Shown here: positions 8,145 through 16,480 of the stretch, piece after piece
Numbering within the stretch: position 1 is the first letter of the stretch
Layout: the number at the start of each line of letters is the position of its first letter
Source of the DNA: Pseudomonadota bacterium
Lineage (GTDB): Bacteria; Pseudomonadota; Alphaproteobacteria; Azospirillales; Azospirillaceae
NCBI GenBank assembly: GCA_023411035.1
Contig: JAEYPE010000244.1
Span: 1 to 41,616, forward strand
Direction of reading: 5' to 3'
Length of the DNA stretch: 41,616 nt
The notes under the pieces: generated by a model
Told to the model about the DNA's origin: nothing
Seen by the model: the letters and a program-made list of their open reading frames with translations, nothing else
The model's database searches: none
Translations under genes and position numbers: made by a program

Positions 8145-9683
8145 TCAAACCACCTCCGCCCCGGCCTTGGCGTCGGCGGCGGAGCGCAGGGGAAGCTCCT
8201 TCAGGAACAGGGTCAGCAGGAATGACACCACCGCCAGCCCGGCGGCGAGCAGGAACAGGGTGGAGAAGCCGTGCTCGAACACCGACCGGGCGGTGGCGTG
8301 GGCGGCGGGCGGCAGGCTGGACAGGGCGGACGGGCCGTGCTCCATCACCTCGCGCCCGCTGATGCCGGGCAGGCCGGCGGCGTTCAGCCGGGCCTCCACA
8401 TCGGCGGCGAAGACCGCGCCGAAAACCGCCACCCCCACCGACCCGCCGAGCGAGCGGAAGAAGCCGACCGACGCCGTCGCGGCGCCCAGGTCGCGCCGCT
8501 CAACCGCGTTCTGCACGGCCACCGTCATCACCGGCATCACCAGCCCCAGCCCGATGCCCAGCGGGATCAGGATCAGCGTGGACCACAGCCCGCTTTCCGA
8601 CACCGTGGGCGACAGGCCGAGCGCCAGATACATCACCGCCGCCAGCGCCAGTCCGGCCAGCGGGAAAATCTTGTAGCGCCCGGACTTGGAAATCAGCCGC
8701 CCGCCACCCCCGGCGCCCAGCACCATGCCCAGCACCATCGGGAGCAGCAGGAAGCCGGAGGTCGTGGCGCTGGTCCCTGCGACCAGTTGGGAGCGCATCG
8801 GCAGATAGACGATTCCGGCGAACAGCACCATGGCCGACACGGCAACCACCGGGTTGGCGACCGCCACCACCGGTACCCGGAACAGGTGAAGCGGCAGGAT
8901 CGGCTCCTTCACCCGGCGCTCGTGCCACAGGAAGACCGCCAGAAGACCCACACCCAAGGCACACAGGCCGAGAATCGCGGGGGAGGTCCAGGGGAGGGCG
9001 ACACCGGCGCGCGACACCACGAACAGCAGCGTGCTCACCGTTCCCATCAGCAGCGCGGCCCCCAGATAGTCGATGGTCGGGTGCGCCCGCCCGGCGGGCA
9101 GGCGGTCCAGGGCCCGGCTGGTCATCAGCAGCGCCGCCGCCCCCAGCGGCAGGTTGATGAGGAAGATCCAATGCCAGCTCAGCGATTCCGTGAAGACCCC
9201 GCCCAGCAGCGGCCCGGCCACGCTGGACAGGGCGAAGACGCCGCCGATGTAGCCCTGGTACCGCCCGCGCTCCCGCGGGGCCACCACGTCGCCGATGATG
9301 GTGAAGGCCAGCGCCATCAGGCCGCCGCCGCCCAGCCCCTGGATGCCGCGGAACAGGATGAGCTGCCCCATGCTCTGTGCCAGCGCGCACAGCACCGACC
9401 CGATCAGGAACAGGAAGATCGCCGCCTGGAGCACCCGTTTGCGCCCGTACAGGTCGCTCAGCTTGCCGTAGATCGGCGTGGTGGATGTCGAGGCCAGCAG
9501 ATAGGCGGTGACCACCCAGGGCAGGTCTTCCAGGCTTCCCAGATCGTGGGCCATGGTCGGCAGGGCCGTCGCGACGATGGTCTGGTCCATCGCCGCCATC
9601 AGCATGGCGAGCGCCACGCCGCTGAACACACGCATGATTTCGCGGTGCGTGAAGACGGCGTGGTCGTTGGAGGCGTCGGTCAT
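8145..9683 (-). CDS. DHA2-type MFS multidrug exporter (14 helices)
   Basis: This 512-aa drug:proton antiporter belongs to the EmrB/QacA group. TM1 carries the motif MDQTIVATALP (Asp33). Motif A appears as GKLSDLYGRKRV (73-84), and GIQGLGGGGLMALA lies in the third to fourth helix region. The length and spacing of hydrophobic segments fit 14 TM helices. The substrate is unknown. No membrane-fusion partner (EmrA) or TetR/MarR regulator is adjacent, which is common for QacA-like single-component pumps. The start ATG at 9683 faces the FetA-like gene across about 125 bases that must hold both promoters. Confidence 0.92.
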   Translation of the reverse strand: MTDASNDHAVFTHREIMRVFSGVALAMLMAAMDQTIVATALPTMAHDLGSLEDLPWVVTAYLLASTSTTPIYGKLSDLYGRKRVLQAAIFLFLIGSVLCALAQSMGQLILFRGIQGLGGGGLMALAFTIIGDVVAPRERGRYQGYIGGVFALSSVAGPLLGGVFTESLSWHWIFLINLPLGAAALLMTSRALDRLPAGRAHPTIDYLGAALLMGTVSTLLFVVSRAGVALPWTSPAILGLCALGVGLLAVFLWHERRVKEPILPLHLFRVPVVAVANPVVAVSAMVLFAGIVYLPMRSQLVAGTSATTSGFLLLPMVLGMVLGAGGGGRLISKSGRYKIFPLAGLALAAVMYLALGLSPTVSESGLWSTLILIPLGIGLGLVMPVMTVAVQNAVERRDLGAATASVGFFRSLGGSVGVAVFGAVFAADVEARLNAAGLPGISGREVMEHGPSALSSLPPAAHATARSVFEHGFSTLFLLAAGLAVVSFLLTLFLKELPLRSAADAKAGAEVV

Positions 9684-9809
9684 GGTCTCGGTTCAGGCCG
9701 GAATGTACGGTGGGGCGTACCATAATCCCCGGAGCGCTCCGTGCAAGGACTCCGCCGCGGAGGGCTGCTAATCTCGCGTCGGAACTACGGAATTGCCGAG
9801 GCCCGCCTC

Positions 9810-10400
9810 ATGCTCTCCGTCCGCAACCTGTCCACGCCCGTCCTGAAGCCCGCCTCCTTCCGGCTGGAGGCCGGGGAGTGCGTGGCCGTGCAGGGAAGGT
9901 CCGGATCGGGGAAATCCGTGCTTCTGCGCGCACTGTCCGATCTCGACCCCTCGACCGGAGAGGTGCGGCTGAACGGCGCGCTGCGGGAGGAGATGCCCGC
10001 TCCGGTCTGGCGCCGCCGGGTGACCTATGTCGCCGCCGAGTCGGGCTGGTGGGAGGACCGGGTGGGCGCGCATTTCGCGCATCCGGACCGCGCCGCCGCG
10101 CTCGCCGGGGCACTGGGCCTGCCGGCGGAGGTGATGGGGTGGTCCGTCGCCCGCCTGTCCACCGGGGAGCGGCAGCGTCTGGCGCTGGTCCGCGCGCTGG
10201 TGCAGGGGCCGGAGGTGCTGCTGCTCGACGAACCGACCGGCCCGCTGGACGCGGAGGCGACGGAGCGGGTGGAGGCGCTGCTGCGCGGCGCGCTGGAGCG
10301 CGGGGCCGGGGTGCTGGTCGTCACCCATTCGTCCGAGCAGGCCGCCCGGCTGGCCCGCCGGCACCTGCATGTCGCGGACGGCGAGGTGACGGAAGGGTGA
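9810..10400 (+). CDS. fetA: FetA-like ABC transporter ATP-binding protein
   Basis: This 196-aa ATPase is short for an ABC subunit but typical of FetA/YbbL. It has Walker A GRSGSGKS (29-36), the signature LSTGERQRL (117-125), Walker B LLLDEP (137-142) and the switch His173 (VVTHS). ATG 9810 is chosen because the ABC fold begins right after it (MLSVRNLS); a GTG at 9741 would add an unfolded leader. It is followed after one base by the FetB-like permease, so the two are translationally coupled. In E. coli the FetAB pair is linked to iron export and oxidative-stress resistance. Here the assignment rests on the partner's family. Confidence 0.85.
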   Translation: MLSVRNLSTPVLKPASFRLEAGECVAVQGRSGSGKSVLLRALSDLDPSTGEVRLNGALREEMPAPVWRRRVTYVAAESGWWEDRVGAHFAHPDRAAALAGALGLPAEVMGWSVARLSTGERQRLALVRALVQGPEVLLLDEPTGPLDAEATERVEALLRGALERGAGVLVVTHSSEQAARLARRHLHVADGEVTEG

Positions 10401-10401
10401 C

Positions 10402-11208
10402 ATGCCGCTGATTTCCCTCCATTACACCGACCTTGCCGTCGCGGCGCTGCTCCTGCTGGTCAACGGGGGCCTGTCCATGGTCCTCGCGCTGGGGCTGGCG
10501 CGGCCCCTGGCGGTGGCGTCGCTGCGGATGGTGGTGCAGCTTTCCCTGGTCGGGCTGGTGCTGACCCGGCTGTTCGCCCTGGAAACGCCCTGGCTGACGC
10601 TGGGGGCGGCGCTGGTCATGCTGCTGTTCGCCGGTCAGGAGACGATGGCCCGGCAGGAACGGCGGCTGGCCGGCTGGTGGGCCTACGGAATCGGCACCGG
10701 GGCCATGGGGACGGCGGCGGGGATCGTCCTGCTGCTGGGCCTGTCCACCGCAGTCCGGCCCGATCCCTGGTGGGACGCGCGCTACGCCATTCCGATGCTG
10801 GGCATGGTGCTGGGCAACGCGATGAGCGGGGTGGGGCTGGCCCTGCACACGCTGACGGCGGCGGCGGCGCGGGAGCGGCCCGCCATCGAGGCGCAGCTTG
10901 CCCTGGGCTGCACCCGCTGGGTGGCCTTGCGGCCCGTTCTGCGCCACGCGCTGCGCACGGCGCTGATGCCAACCATCAACAGCATGGCGGCCATGGGGGT
11001 GGTGGCGCTGCCCGGCATGATGACCGGCCAGATCCTGTCCGGCGTCGATCCGGGGGAGGCGGTGAAGTACCAGATCCTCATCATGTTCCTGATTTCCGGC
11101 GCGACCGGGCTGGGCGTCCTGATGGCTGCCCTGGCGACGGTGCGGCGGCTCAGCGACCGGCGGCACCGGCTGCGGCTGGACCGGCTGGTGCGGCGGGATG
11201 CTGCGTAA
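10402..11208 (+). CDS. fetB: FetB-like permease (UPF0014 family)
   Basis: The membrane partner of the preceding ATPase has 268 aa and about seven hydrophobic helices. Family features include the cytoplasmic segment with an EAQLALGCTRW coupling motif and the following PTINSMAAMGVVALPGMMTG, both close to E. coli FetB/YbbM. The likely role is export of iron or a related substrate across the inner membrane. The start ATG is one base after the ATPase stop. The C-terminus is Arg-rich (RRLSDRRHRLRLDR), a normal cytoplasmic tail. Confidence 0.87.
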   Translation: MPLISLHYTDLAVAALLLLVNGGLSMVLALGLARPLAVASLRMVVQLSLVGLVLTRLFALETPWLTLGAALVMLLFAGQETMARQERRLAGWWAYGIGTGAMGTAAGIVLLLGLSTAVRPDPWWDARYAIPMLGMVLGNAMSGVGLALHTLTAAAARERPAIEAQLALGCTRWVALRPVLRHALRTALMPTINSMAAMGVVALPGMMTGQILSGVDPGEAVKYQILIMFLISGATGLGVLMAALATVRRLSDRRHRLRLDRLVRRDAA

Positions 11209-11290
11209 GGAACCTGGACGGGACCGTCGCCGTTGAAGCCGATTGGGATGCACACTGGGATGCACGCAACGGCGGCAGGGGGCGCGGGTC

Positions 11291-11503
11291 ATGGCGCACA
11301 TCGTGGAAATCCGGAACGGCACGATCGTCGGCAACGACGAGGCCACGGACGAATATCTGCCCGTTGGAACGCACATTGCCGAGGCCGACGGCTTCTACGT
11401 CAGCTTCGGCATGGACGTGGAAGGCCCCTACGCCCGCGACGAGGCGGAGGAACGGCTGAACCACCTGAAGCGCGCCACCCAGGAGGATTTGGAACGGGGG
11501 TAG
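11291..11503 (+). CDS. Small conserved-looking protein of unknown function (70 aa)
   Basis: ATG 11291 follows a purine-rich GGGGGCGCGGG sequence and opens a 70-aa frame with strong G/C third positions. The protein starts MAHIVEIRNGTIVGNDEATD, is acidic, and ends in a helical segment (ARDEAEERLNHLKRATQEDL). It has no membrane segment, Cys or signal peptide. Upstream at 11244-11266 the sequence TGGGATGCAC occurs twice in tandem. An ATG there (11243) is in frame, but the residues it adds (MGCTLGCTQ...) do not look coding. I do not recognise the family. Confidence 0.6.
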   Translation: MAHIVEIRNGTIVGNDEATDEYLPVGTHIAEADGFYVSFGMDVEGPYARDEAEERLNHLKRATQEDLERG

Positions 11504-11879
11504 GGGCAGACTCGACCCACTCCTTGATCCGTCCCCTCCACGAGATGGAGGGAATTGCCGCCCCTTCGCATCAGGCACCCTTTCCGGCTGGATGGGATTG
11601 TGCAGCAGGGCGCATTGCGCTTCGGCGCGCCTTTGAAGATAAAAAACGAATTTCATGACTTTCCGGAGTGATTAGACGGCTTTCTAATGAATGGCATGAA
11701 ATTCGAATGGATTTTCTACCTGCCCAGTGCTTACCCATAAAGTATTATGTGGTGCTGGCACAACACTGTGCAGGATTTGTTACTTCGTATGCTTATGTCG
11801 CTTTACGCGAATGGCGCTTTGCGCAATCTTTGATCCATAGCCACTCATCATGAAAAAACATAGGAAAGGAGTGCGCCAG
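11504..11879. other. AT-rich islet with no convincing gene
   Basis: From about 11630 to 11870 the base composition drops sharply compared with the roughly 68-70% GC surroundings, with runs such as AAAAAACGAATTTCATG. A 61-codon frame starting at GTG 11668 ends at 11853 and overlaps the next ATG, but its residues look random. The stretch may hold a promoter for the following small gene, or be a remnant of transferred DNA. No terminal repeats or tRNA were found at its edges. Confidence 0.5.
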
Positions 11880-12125
11880 ATGGAGCGCGAGGACGAATGT
11901 GCTCTCGATCGATATATCACGGCGATTCCGCCTAGCCTGAGAGTAGTGGCCAGGGCTGCTTACGAGGAGCTGTCGAACAATCCCTTCCTGCCGGTCTTCT
12001 CGAAGGATGAAATTGCGCGGTTGGTATGCTCGCCGGGATTTCAGAGTTACTTGGAAAGCGAGAAGCGAACGAGTTCCGGTTCTCTGATGATGTTTTGTTC
12101 GGCAGGACTCGCGACGCGCCATTGA
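11880..12125 (+). CDS. 81-aa orphan protein in AT-rich islet
   Basis: ATG 11880 has AAAGGAG 8 bases upstream, one of the best ribosome binding sites in the window, so it is preferred over the in-frame ATG at 11850. The product begins MEREDECALDRYITAIPPSL and contains FSKDEIARLVCSPGFQSYL. It appears mainly helical, with no signal peptide or membrane helix. Codon use is unlike the neighbours, with many A/T third positions, which suggests recent acquisition. The last 20 or so residues (about from GSLMMFC) look less protein-like, so a frameshift near the 3' end cannot be excluded. Function is unknown. Confidence 0.5.
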   Translation: MEREDECALDRYITAIPPSLRVVARAAYEELSNNPFLPVFSKDEIARLVCSPGFQSYLESEKRTSSGSLMMFCSAGLATRH

Positions 12126-12150
12126 CGCGGTGCCCGCAGCCGCCATTCAG

Positions 12151-12176
12151 CAGGCCGGCGGTGCCCCGCCGGCCTG
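12151..12176. terminator. Strong palindrome between orphan gene and sppA
   Basis: CAGGCCGGCGG pairs perfectly with CCGCCGGCCTG around a TGCC loop (11 bp). It sits between the ends of two converging genes, about 25 bases from each, and likely ends transcription in both directions. There is no long T run on either side. Confidence 0.55.
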
Positions 12177-12199
12177 AATCTTCATTCAGAGCAGTGCCG

Positions 12200-13951
12200 T
12201 CACCGCTCGATGCCCAGAGGCGGCAGGCGCGCCTCCACGGCGCCGCTGCGGGCCGCGTTCACCAAGGGTGCCAATTCGGCCAGCGCCGGCCGCAGCCCGG
12301 CCAGCACCGCTGCGGCTTCCACAAGGTCGCCCTTGCCCGAGGCAAGGTCTAGGAGTTCCCGGATCACCGGTTTCGGACGGGGGAAGGGGGTCAGGGTGAC
12401 CGGTGCGTCCGGGTCCAGCTTCGCCGCCTGCTTGGCGAGCGTCAGCGCGGTGGAGATGCCGCCCAGCTCGTCGATCAGGCCGAGGGTCCGTGCCTGGGCG
12501 CCGGTCCACACGCGCCCTTTCGCGGCGGCCCGCGCCTGTTCGGGGGTGAGGTGCCGCGCCTCCGCCACGCGGGTGAGGAAGGTGGCGTAGCTGCTGTCGA
12601 TGATGGCGTTCAGCCGCTCCTCTCCCGCAGGGCCGAAGGGGCGGAAGGGGGACCACAGGCCGGCGTTGGTGGCGGTGTCCAGGATGCCCCAATGCACGCC
12701 CAGCCGCTCCGACAGGCCGGCGACCGACATCTTGCCGGCCACCACCCCGATGGAGCCGGTCACGGTGGCGGGGGAGGCGACGATGCGGTCGGCGGCCAGC
12801 GCGATCCAATAGCCGCCGGATGCCGCCGTTCCGCCCATGCTGGCGATCACCGGCTTGCCCGACTGGCGGGCCTTGACCAGCGCGCGGCGGATGGTTTCGG
12901 AGGCGGTGACGCTGCCGCCGCCGCTGTCGATGCGGAACAGGATGGCCTTCACGTCGGGGTCGTCCACCGCGTCCTCGATGGCTTCCACGATGGTTTCCGA
13001 TCCGGCGGTGACGTCTCCCAGACCGGGCTTGCCGCTGTCGCCGCCGGTGATGGTGCCGGTGGCGTGGATCAGCGCGATGGCCGGGCCGCTGCGGTTGGGT
13101 GGGCCGGCGATCTTCAGATAGTCGGACGGCTCCATGGTGTCGGCGTCCGGCCCGGCCCCGGCCCGGCGCAGCGCCTCCTCCCGCGCCTCGTCGGCGTAGC
13201 CCAGCCGGTCGATCAGCCGGGCCTCCACCGCCTCACGGTCGAGCAGGGGCGCGCGGTCCATCGCCGCCTTCACGGCGGCGGGTGCGAGGCGGCGGCTCAC
13301 CGCCACGCCGTCCACGATCTGGTTCGTCAGGTCGCCCAGCAGCGACTCCACCATTTCGCGGTGGGCGGGGGTGAAGCCGGTTTGGGTGATGCTGTCGGCG
13401 AGGCTCTTGTACTCCTCCCGCTGGAGGATCTGCGGCTGGATGTCCAGCTTGTCCAGCGCGCCGCGGGCGAAGGGGATCTGAGCCGACAGGCCGGTCAGGC
13501 CGAGCAGGCCCAGCGGCTGCATCCACACCTCGTCGAAGGCGCTGGCCAGCAGGTAGGAGCGGTTGCCCGCCCCGGTGTCTCCGTAGGATTCGGCGAAGGC
13601 GATGGCGAAGCGGCCCGACGCGCGGAACCGCTCCACCGCCGCCCGAAGCTCCTGCACCTGCGCGAAGCTCGCGCCGTCGCCGCCGAAGCGGGCCAGAACC
13701 CCCTTCACCCGCGGGTCGTTGCGGCCCCGCTCCAGCGTGTCCAGCACCTCCTGGAAGGTCGTCTCATGGCCGAGGAGGCTGCCCAGCCGGTCCACGCTTC
13801 CTTCCGCCAGCGGATCGCGGAGGTCCAGTTCCAGCACCACGGTGTCGGGCAGGGTGGGCTCGTGCCGGATCGCCAGAACGACTCCGGTGACCACGGCGGC
13901 CACCACGAGGAAGCCGATGAGGGCGAACAGGCGGACGAAGAACCTCAGCAT
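12200..13951 (-). CDS. sppA: Signal peptide peptidase SppA, 67K type
   Basis: This 583-aa inner-membrane protease degrades cleaved signal peptides. It has one N-terminal anchor helix (about 7-27) and the tandem SppA repeats of the long E. coli-type enzyme (618 aa), not the short 36K form. The Ser-Lys dyad is visible: Lys182 in QREEYKSLADS from the first repeat and Ser378 in GGTAASGGYW from the second. FRIDSGGGSVTASE supplies the conserved Gly-rich segment. The C-terminus is extended by an Ala/Leu-rich tail. The start ATG 13951 lies 27 bases after the stop of the peroxidase-related gene, so the two probably share a transcript. Confidence 0.94.
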   Translation of the reverse strand: MLRFFVRLFALIGFLVVAAVVTGVVLAIRHEPTLPDTVVLELDLRDPLAEGSVDRLGSLLGHETTFQEVLDTLERGRNDPRVKGVLARFGGDGASFAQVQELRAAVERFRASGRFAIAFAESYGDTGAGNRSYLLASAFDEVWMQPLGLLGLTGLSAQIPFARGALDKLDIQPQILQREEYKSLADSITQTGFTPAHREMVESLLGDLTNQIVDGVAVSRRLAPAAVKAAMDRAPLLDREAVEARLIDRLGYADEAREEALRRAGAGPDADTMEPSDYLKIAGPPNRSGPAIALIHATGTITGGDSGKPGLGDVTAGSETIVEAIEDAVDDPDVKAILFRIDSGGGSVTASETIRRALVKARQSGKPVIASMGGTAASGGYWIALAADRIVASPATVTGSIGVVAGKMSVAGLSERLGVHWGILDTATNAGLWSPFRPFGPAGEERLNAIIDSSYATFLTRVAEARHLTPEQARAAAKGRVWTGAQARTLGLIDELGGISTALTLAKQAAKLDPDAPVTLTPFPRPKPVIRELLDLASGKGDLVEAAAVLAGLRPALAELAPLVNAARSGAVEARLPPLGIER

Positions 13952-13978
13952 CCGTGCGGCTCCGGTGGTTGCGCGGCG

Positions 13979-14551
13979 TCAGCGGTCCAGCTTGTGGTAT
14001 TCATGGTTCGGCAGCATGTCCACCGCGGAGGCGACGCGGTTGGACATGTTGTAGAAACCGGCGGTGTCGGCAATGTCGAAGATGTCCTCCTCGCCGAATC
14101 CGGCGTCGCGCAGCGCCTGCCGGTCCGGTTCGCCCATGGTCCAGGGCTCCCTGGTCAGCTTCCACGCGAAATCCAGCATGGCGCGGTGGCGCGGCTCCAG
14201 CTTCGCGGCGCGATAGTTGAAGGCCAGCATCTCCCCCAGCTCCGGATCGCCGGACAGCTTGCGCACCGCCTGCCCGTGCGCGACGAGGCAGTAGTAGCAA
14301 TGGTTGGCGGAGGACACGACCACGGCGATCATCTCCCGCTCCAGCTTCGACAGGCCGCTCTCGCCCACCATCAGCTCGTTGTAGAGCTGGGCGAAGGTGC
14401 GCAGCTTCTTCGGGCGCAGGCTGTAGGCGCGCAGCACGTTGGGAACGAAGCCCAGCTTCTCCACGCACTTGGCGAAAAGAGCCTCCATCTCCGGGTCGAG
14501 GTCGGGCGTCTCGGGAACGGGCAGGGCCATGACGTGATCGGGCTGGGGCAT
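13979..14551 (-). CDS. AhpD-like peroxidase-related enzyme (carboxymuconolactone decarboxylase fold)
   Basis: This 190-aa all-helical protein of the CMD/AhpD superfamily has the redox motif HCYYCLVAHG, giving Cys85, Cys88 and His92. These residues match the AhpD-type relay that reduces peroxides. It fits the group usually annotated as uncharacterised peroxidase-related enzyme. ATG 14551 is preceded by GAGGAG 10 bases upstream. A longer frame upstream of it encodes Arg-rich residues that look non-coding. It is the first gene of a likely operon with sppA and is divergent from the receiver-Hpt gene. The real substrate and electron donor are unknown. Confidence 0.88.
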   Translation of the reverse strand: MPQPDHVMALPVPETPDLDPEMEALFAKCVEKLGFVPNVLRAYSLRPKKLRTFAQLYNELMVGESGLSKLEREMIAVVVSSANHCYYCLVAHGQAVRKLSGDPELGEMLAFNYRAAKLEPRHRAMLDFAWKLTREPWTMGEPDRQALRDAGFGEEDIFDIADTAGFYNMSNRVASAVDMLPNHEYHKLDR

Positions 14552-14787
14552 CGCTGTGGTCTCCTCGGGGTCGTTCGCGTTGTTGTATTGGCCGCGTCGA
14601 TTAGGCCGATGTCGTTTTGGGCCACAGCGTAGCCGGGCCGCCGCGCTTCGCAAAGCCCCACATCCGGTCAGGACGGAGTGGGTTGTGAACCGATGGTTGC
14701 AACCCTGCCTTTCGTAAGTTGCGACTCGCCAATCCGCCGCTGGCCGTGCGAAGACTTCGCCCCGTTGCAACGCATTGGTTTCACCAA

Positions 14788-15873
14788 ATGAACGATCACG
14801 GCGGCAAAGGCGCGCCAAAGCTCGGCCTCCTCTCGGTTTTGGTGGTCGAGGACAGCGCCTTCATCCGCAGCGTGCTGACCGCTACCCTGCGCACCATCGG
14901 CGTCGGCACGGTGCATGCCGAACCCGGCGGGGCGGAGGCCATCCGCTTCCTGGAAGGGCGGCGGGCCGCCCTGCCGCCCGGCACGGCGCCGGTGGACGTC
15001 GTCATCTCCGATCTGGTGATGCCGGAGGTGGACGGGCTGATGCTGCTGCGCTGGCTGCGCTACAGCCCGAAATCGCCGGACCGCTTCCTGCCCGTGCTGA
15101 TGCTGTCGGGGGCCGCCGACCGTCATTACGTGGAACAGGCGCGCGACCTGGGCGCCACCGATTTCATCGCCAAGCCCTTTTCCGCGGGCACCATCGCCAG
15201 CCGCCTGATGGCCGCCATCGCGCGCCCGCGGCGCTTCGTGCTCGCCAAGGGCTATTTCGGGCCGGACCGGCGGCGGACCCGGCGGCCGGTGGCGATGGAC
15301 TGCCGCATGACCGGCCCCAATGAAATCCTGGTGGTGCACAGCAAGTCGAAGGCGGCGGGCATCGACCGCTTCCCGGTCGTCTGTTTCGACCTGCCCAACC
15401 GGCTGGGTGCCAAGATGGGCATCGCCCCGAAGGACCCCGTGCCGACCCTGCCGGACGAGGTTCTGGAGGCGGCGGAAGCGGAGATTCAGAACCGGGCCGG
15501 CGATTACGCCACCTGGATCGCGGGGGAGGTGGACGAACTGGCCCGCCGCGTCGAACGGCTGCTGGACGCCGCCGCGGTCCCGGTCCTGATGATGCAGATC
15601 AACCGCTCCGCCCACGAGATGCGCGGGCAGGGCGGCATCTTCGGCTATCCCCTGATCACCCGGATCGCCAAGTCGCTGTACGAGGCGACGCAGGGCAGTT
15701 TCCCCGCCGTGACCGCCAACGAGCGCCTGCTGCTGAAGGCCCATGTGGACGCCATCAAGGCGGTGATGAACGGGCGGATCAGCGGCGACGGCGGGGCGAC
15801 CGGCCAGCAGCTTCTGGCCTCCCTGGATCTTGCCAAGAAGAAATATGCGAAAGTGGAGGGCGATCCGGCGTGA
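14788..15873 (+). CDS. Receiver-Hpt hybrid phosphorelay protein
   Basis: This 361-aa protein has an N-terminal CheY-like receiver (about 15-150): acidic pair Glu21-Asp22 in VVEDS, phospho-Asp75 (VVISDLVMPEVDG) and Lys129 (FIAKPF). A middle linker contains YFGPDRRRTRRP, a segment often seen after receivers in Rhodospirillales. The C-terminal part is helical and carries SAHEMRGQGGIFGYPLI, which resembles a histidine phosphotransfer motif with His276. There is no kinase or DNA-binding domain, so it probably passes phosphate between partners. ATG 14788 fits the receiver start but lacks a good ribosome binding site. No cognate kinase is adjacent. Confidence 0.8.
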   Translation: MNDHGGKGAPKLGLLSVLVVEDSAFIRSVLTATLRTIGVGTVHAEPGGAEAIRFLEGRRAALPPGTAPVDVVISDLVMPEVDGLMLLRWLRYSPKSPDRFLPVLMLSGAADRHYVEQARDLGATDFIAKPFSAGTIASRLMAAIARPRRFVLAKGYFGPDRRRTRRPVAMDCRMTGPNEILVVHSKSKAAGIDRFPVVCFDLPNRLGAKMGIAPKDPVPTLPDEVLEAAEAEIQNRAGDYATWIAGEVDELARRVERLLDAAAVPVLMMQINRSAHEMRGQGGIFGYPLITRIAKSLYEATQGSFPAVTANERLLLKAHVDAIKAVMNGRISGDGGATGQQLLASLDLAKKKYAKVEGDPA

Positions 15874-15884
15874 GCGCCGCCGCC

Positions 15885-15920
15885 ATTTCCGCCATCACTA
15901 TTTCCGCCATCACTATTTCC
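15885..15920. repeat. 15-bp tandem repeat between converging genes
   Basis: ATTTCCGCCATCACT occurs twice in perfect tandem (15885-15899, 15900-15914), followed by a partial third copy ATTTCC. The stop codon of the minus-strand IalB-like gene lies inside the array, and the receiver-Hpt gene stops just before it. Confidence 0.85.
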
Positions 15921-16458
15921 AGGGAGTGCCGGCCTCGCGGCGGATGTCCTCCATGCGCTCCAGCGCCGGCTTGAAGCCGTTCAGGGAAAAACGGATTTCC
16001 GCCTTGCCCCCCGCAGGGGCGGAGCCGACGATGGAAACCGCCTTGCCGGACGCCAGCCGTTCCACCAGCTTGGCGTTGGTGTCCGGGTTGCTCACCGCGC
16101 AGGTGTTGGTTTCCCACTCGAACCGCTCACAGGGATTTTCCGGACGGAAGAGTGCCCGGTCCACCCAGACGCGCACGATCCGCGACAGGTCCATTGCCTC
16201 ATCGTCCAGCCGGAAGCGCAGCCCCTCCATCCAGCGTTCGCTGGAGCGCAGCCAGACGAGGCGGGACCGCCGGTCGCTGCCGGGGCGGGACAGCATCTCG
16301 CATTCGACGCGGCGGGGCTCGCTCCAGGCCTGACAGTAGAGCCGCCAGTCCTTGAAGGTTTCCGAATATTCCCGATAAGCCGGGGACTGGGCGGCGGCGG
16401 GAAGGGCGGCGAGCAGCAGAAGCCCCGCGATCGCTCCACCACGCCACGCACCCGCCAT
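15913..16458 (-). CDS. IalB-family (invasion-associated locus B-like) secreted protein
   Basis: This 181-aa protein has a clear signal peptide (GGAIAGLLLLAALPAAA, cleavage before QS), so it is periplasmic or outer-membrane associated. The mature part has the IalB pattern: FKDWRLYC near the start, paired cysteines (VEC, NPC, NTC), and a C-terminal SLNGFKPALERM that matches the family's conserved L-x-GF-x-x-A ending. Family members are widespread in alphaproteobacteria and mostly uncharacterised despite the name. ATG 16458 has GGGAG 8 bases upstream; the longer ATG at 16494 would overlap the aroC stop. The gene follows aroC closely and may be co-transcribed. Confidence 0.8.
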   Translation of the reverse strand: MAGAWRGGAIAGLLLLAALPAAAQSPAYREYSETFKDWRLYCQAWSEPRRVECEMLSRPGSDRRSRLVWLRSSERWMEGLRFRLDDEAMDLSRIVRVWVDRALFRPENPCERFEWETNTCAVSNPDTNAKLVERLASGKAVSIVGSAPAGGKAEIRFSLNGFKPALERMEDIRREAGTPWK

Positions 16459-16480
16459 CCTTCCGGCTCCCACTTTTCCC

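Noticed and set aside
11668..11853. 61-codon frame starting at GTG in the AT-rich islet, overlapping the next ATG by ATGA
   Set aside because: The ATGA overlap is tempting, but the residues look random and there is no properly spaced ribosome binding site.
12026..12352. Plus-strand frame of 108 codons running from the orphan gene into sppA
   Set aside because: It overlaps the 3' end of the certain sppA gene and becomes Arg/Gln-rich shadow sequence.
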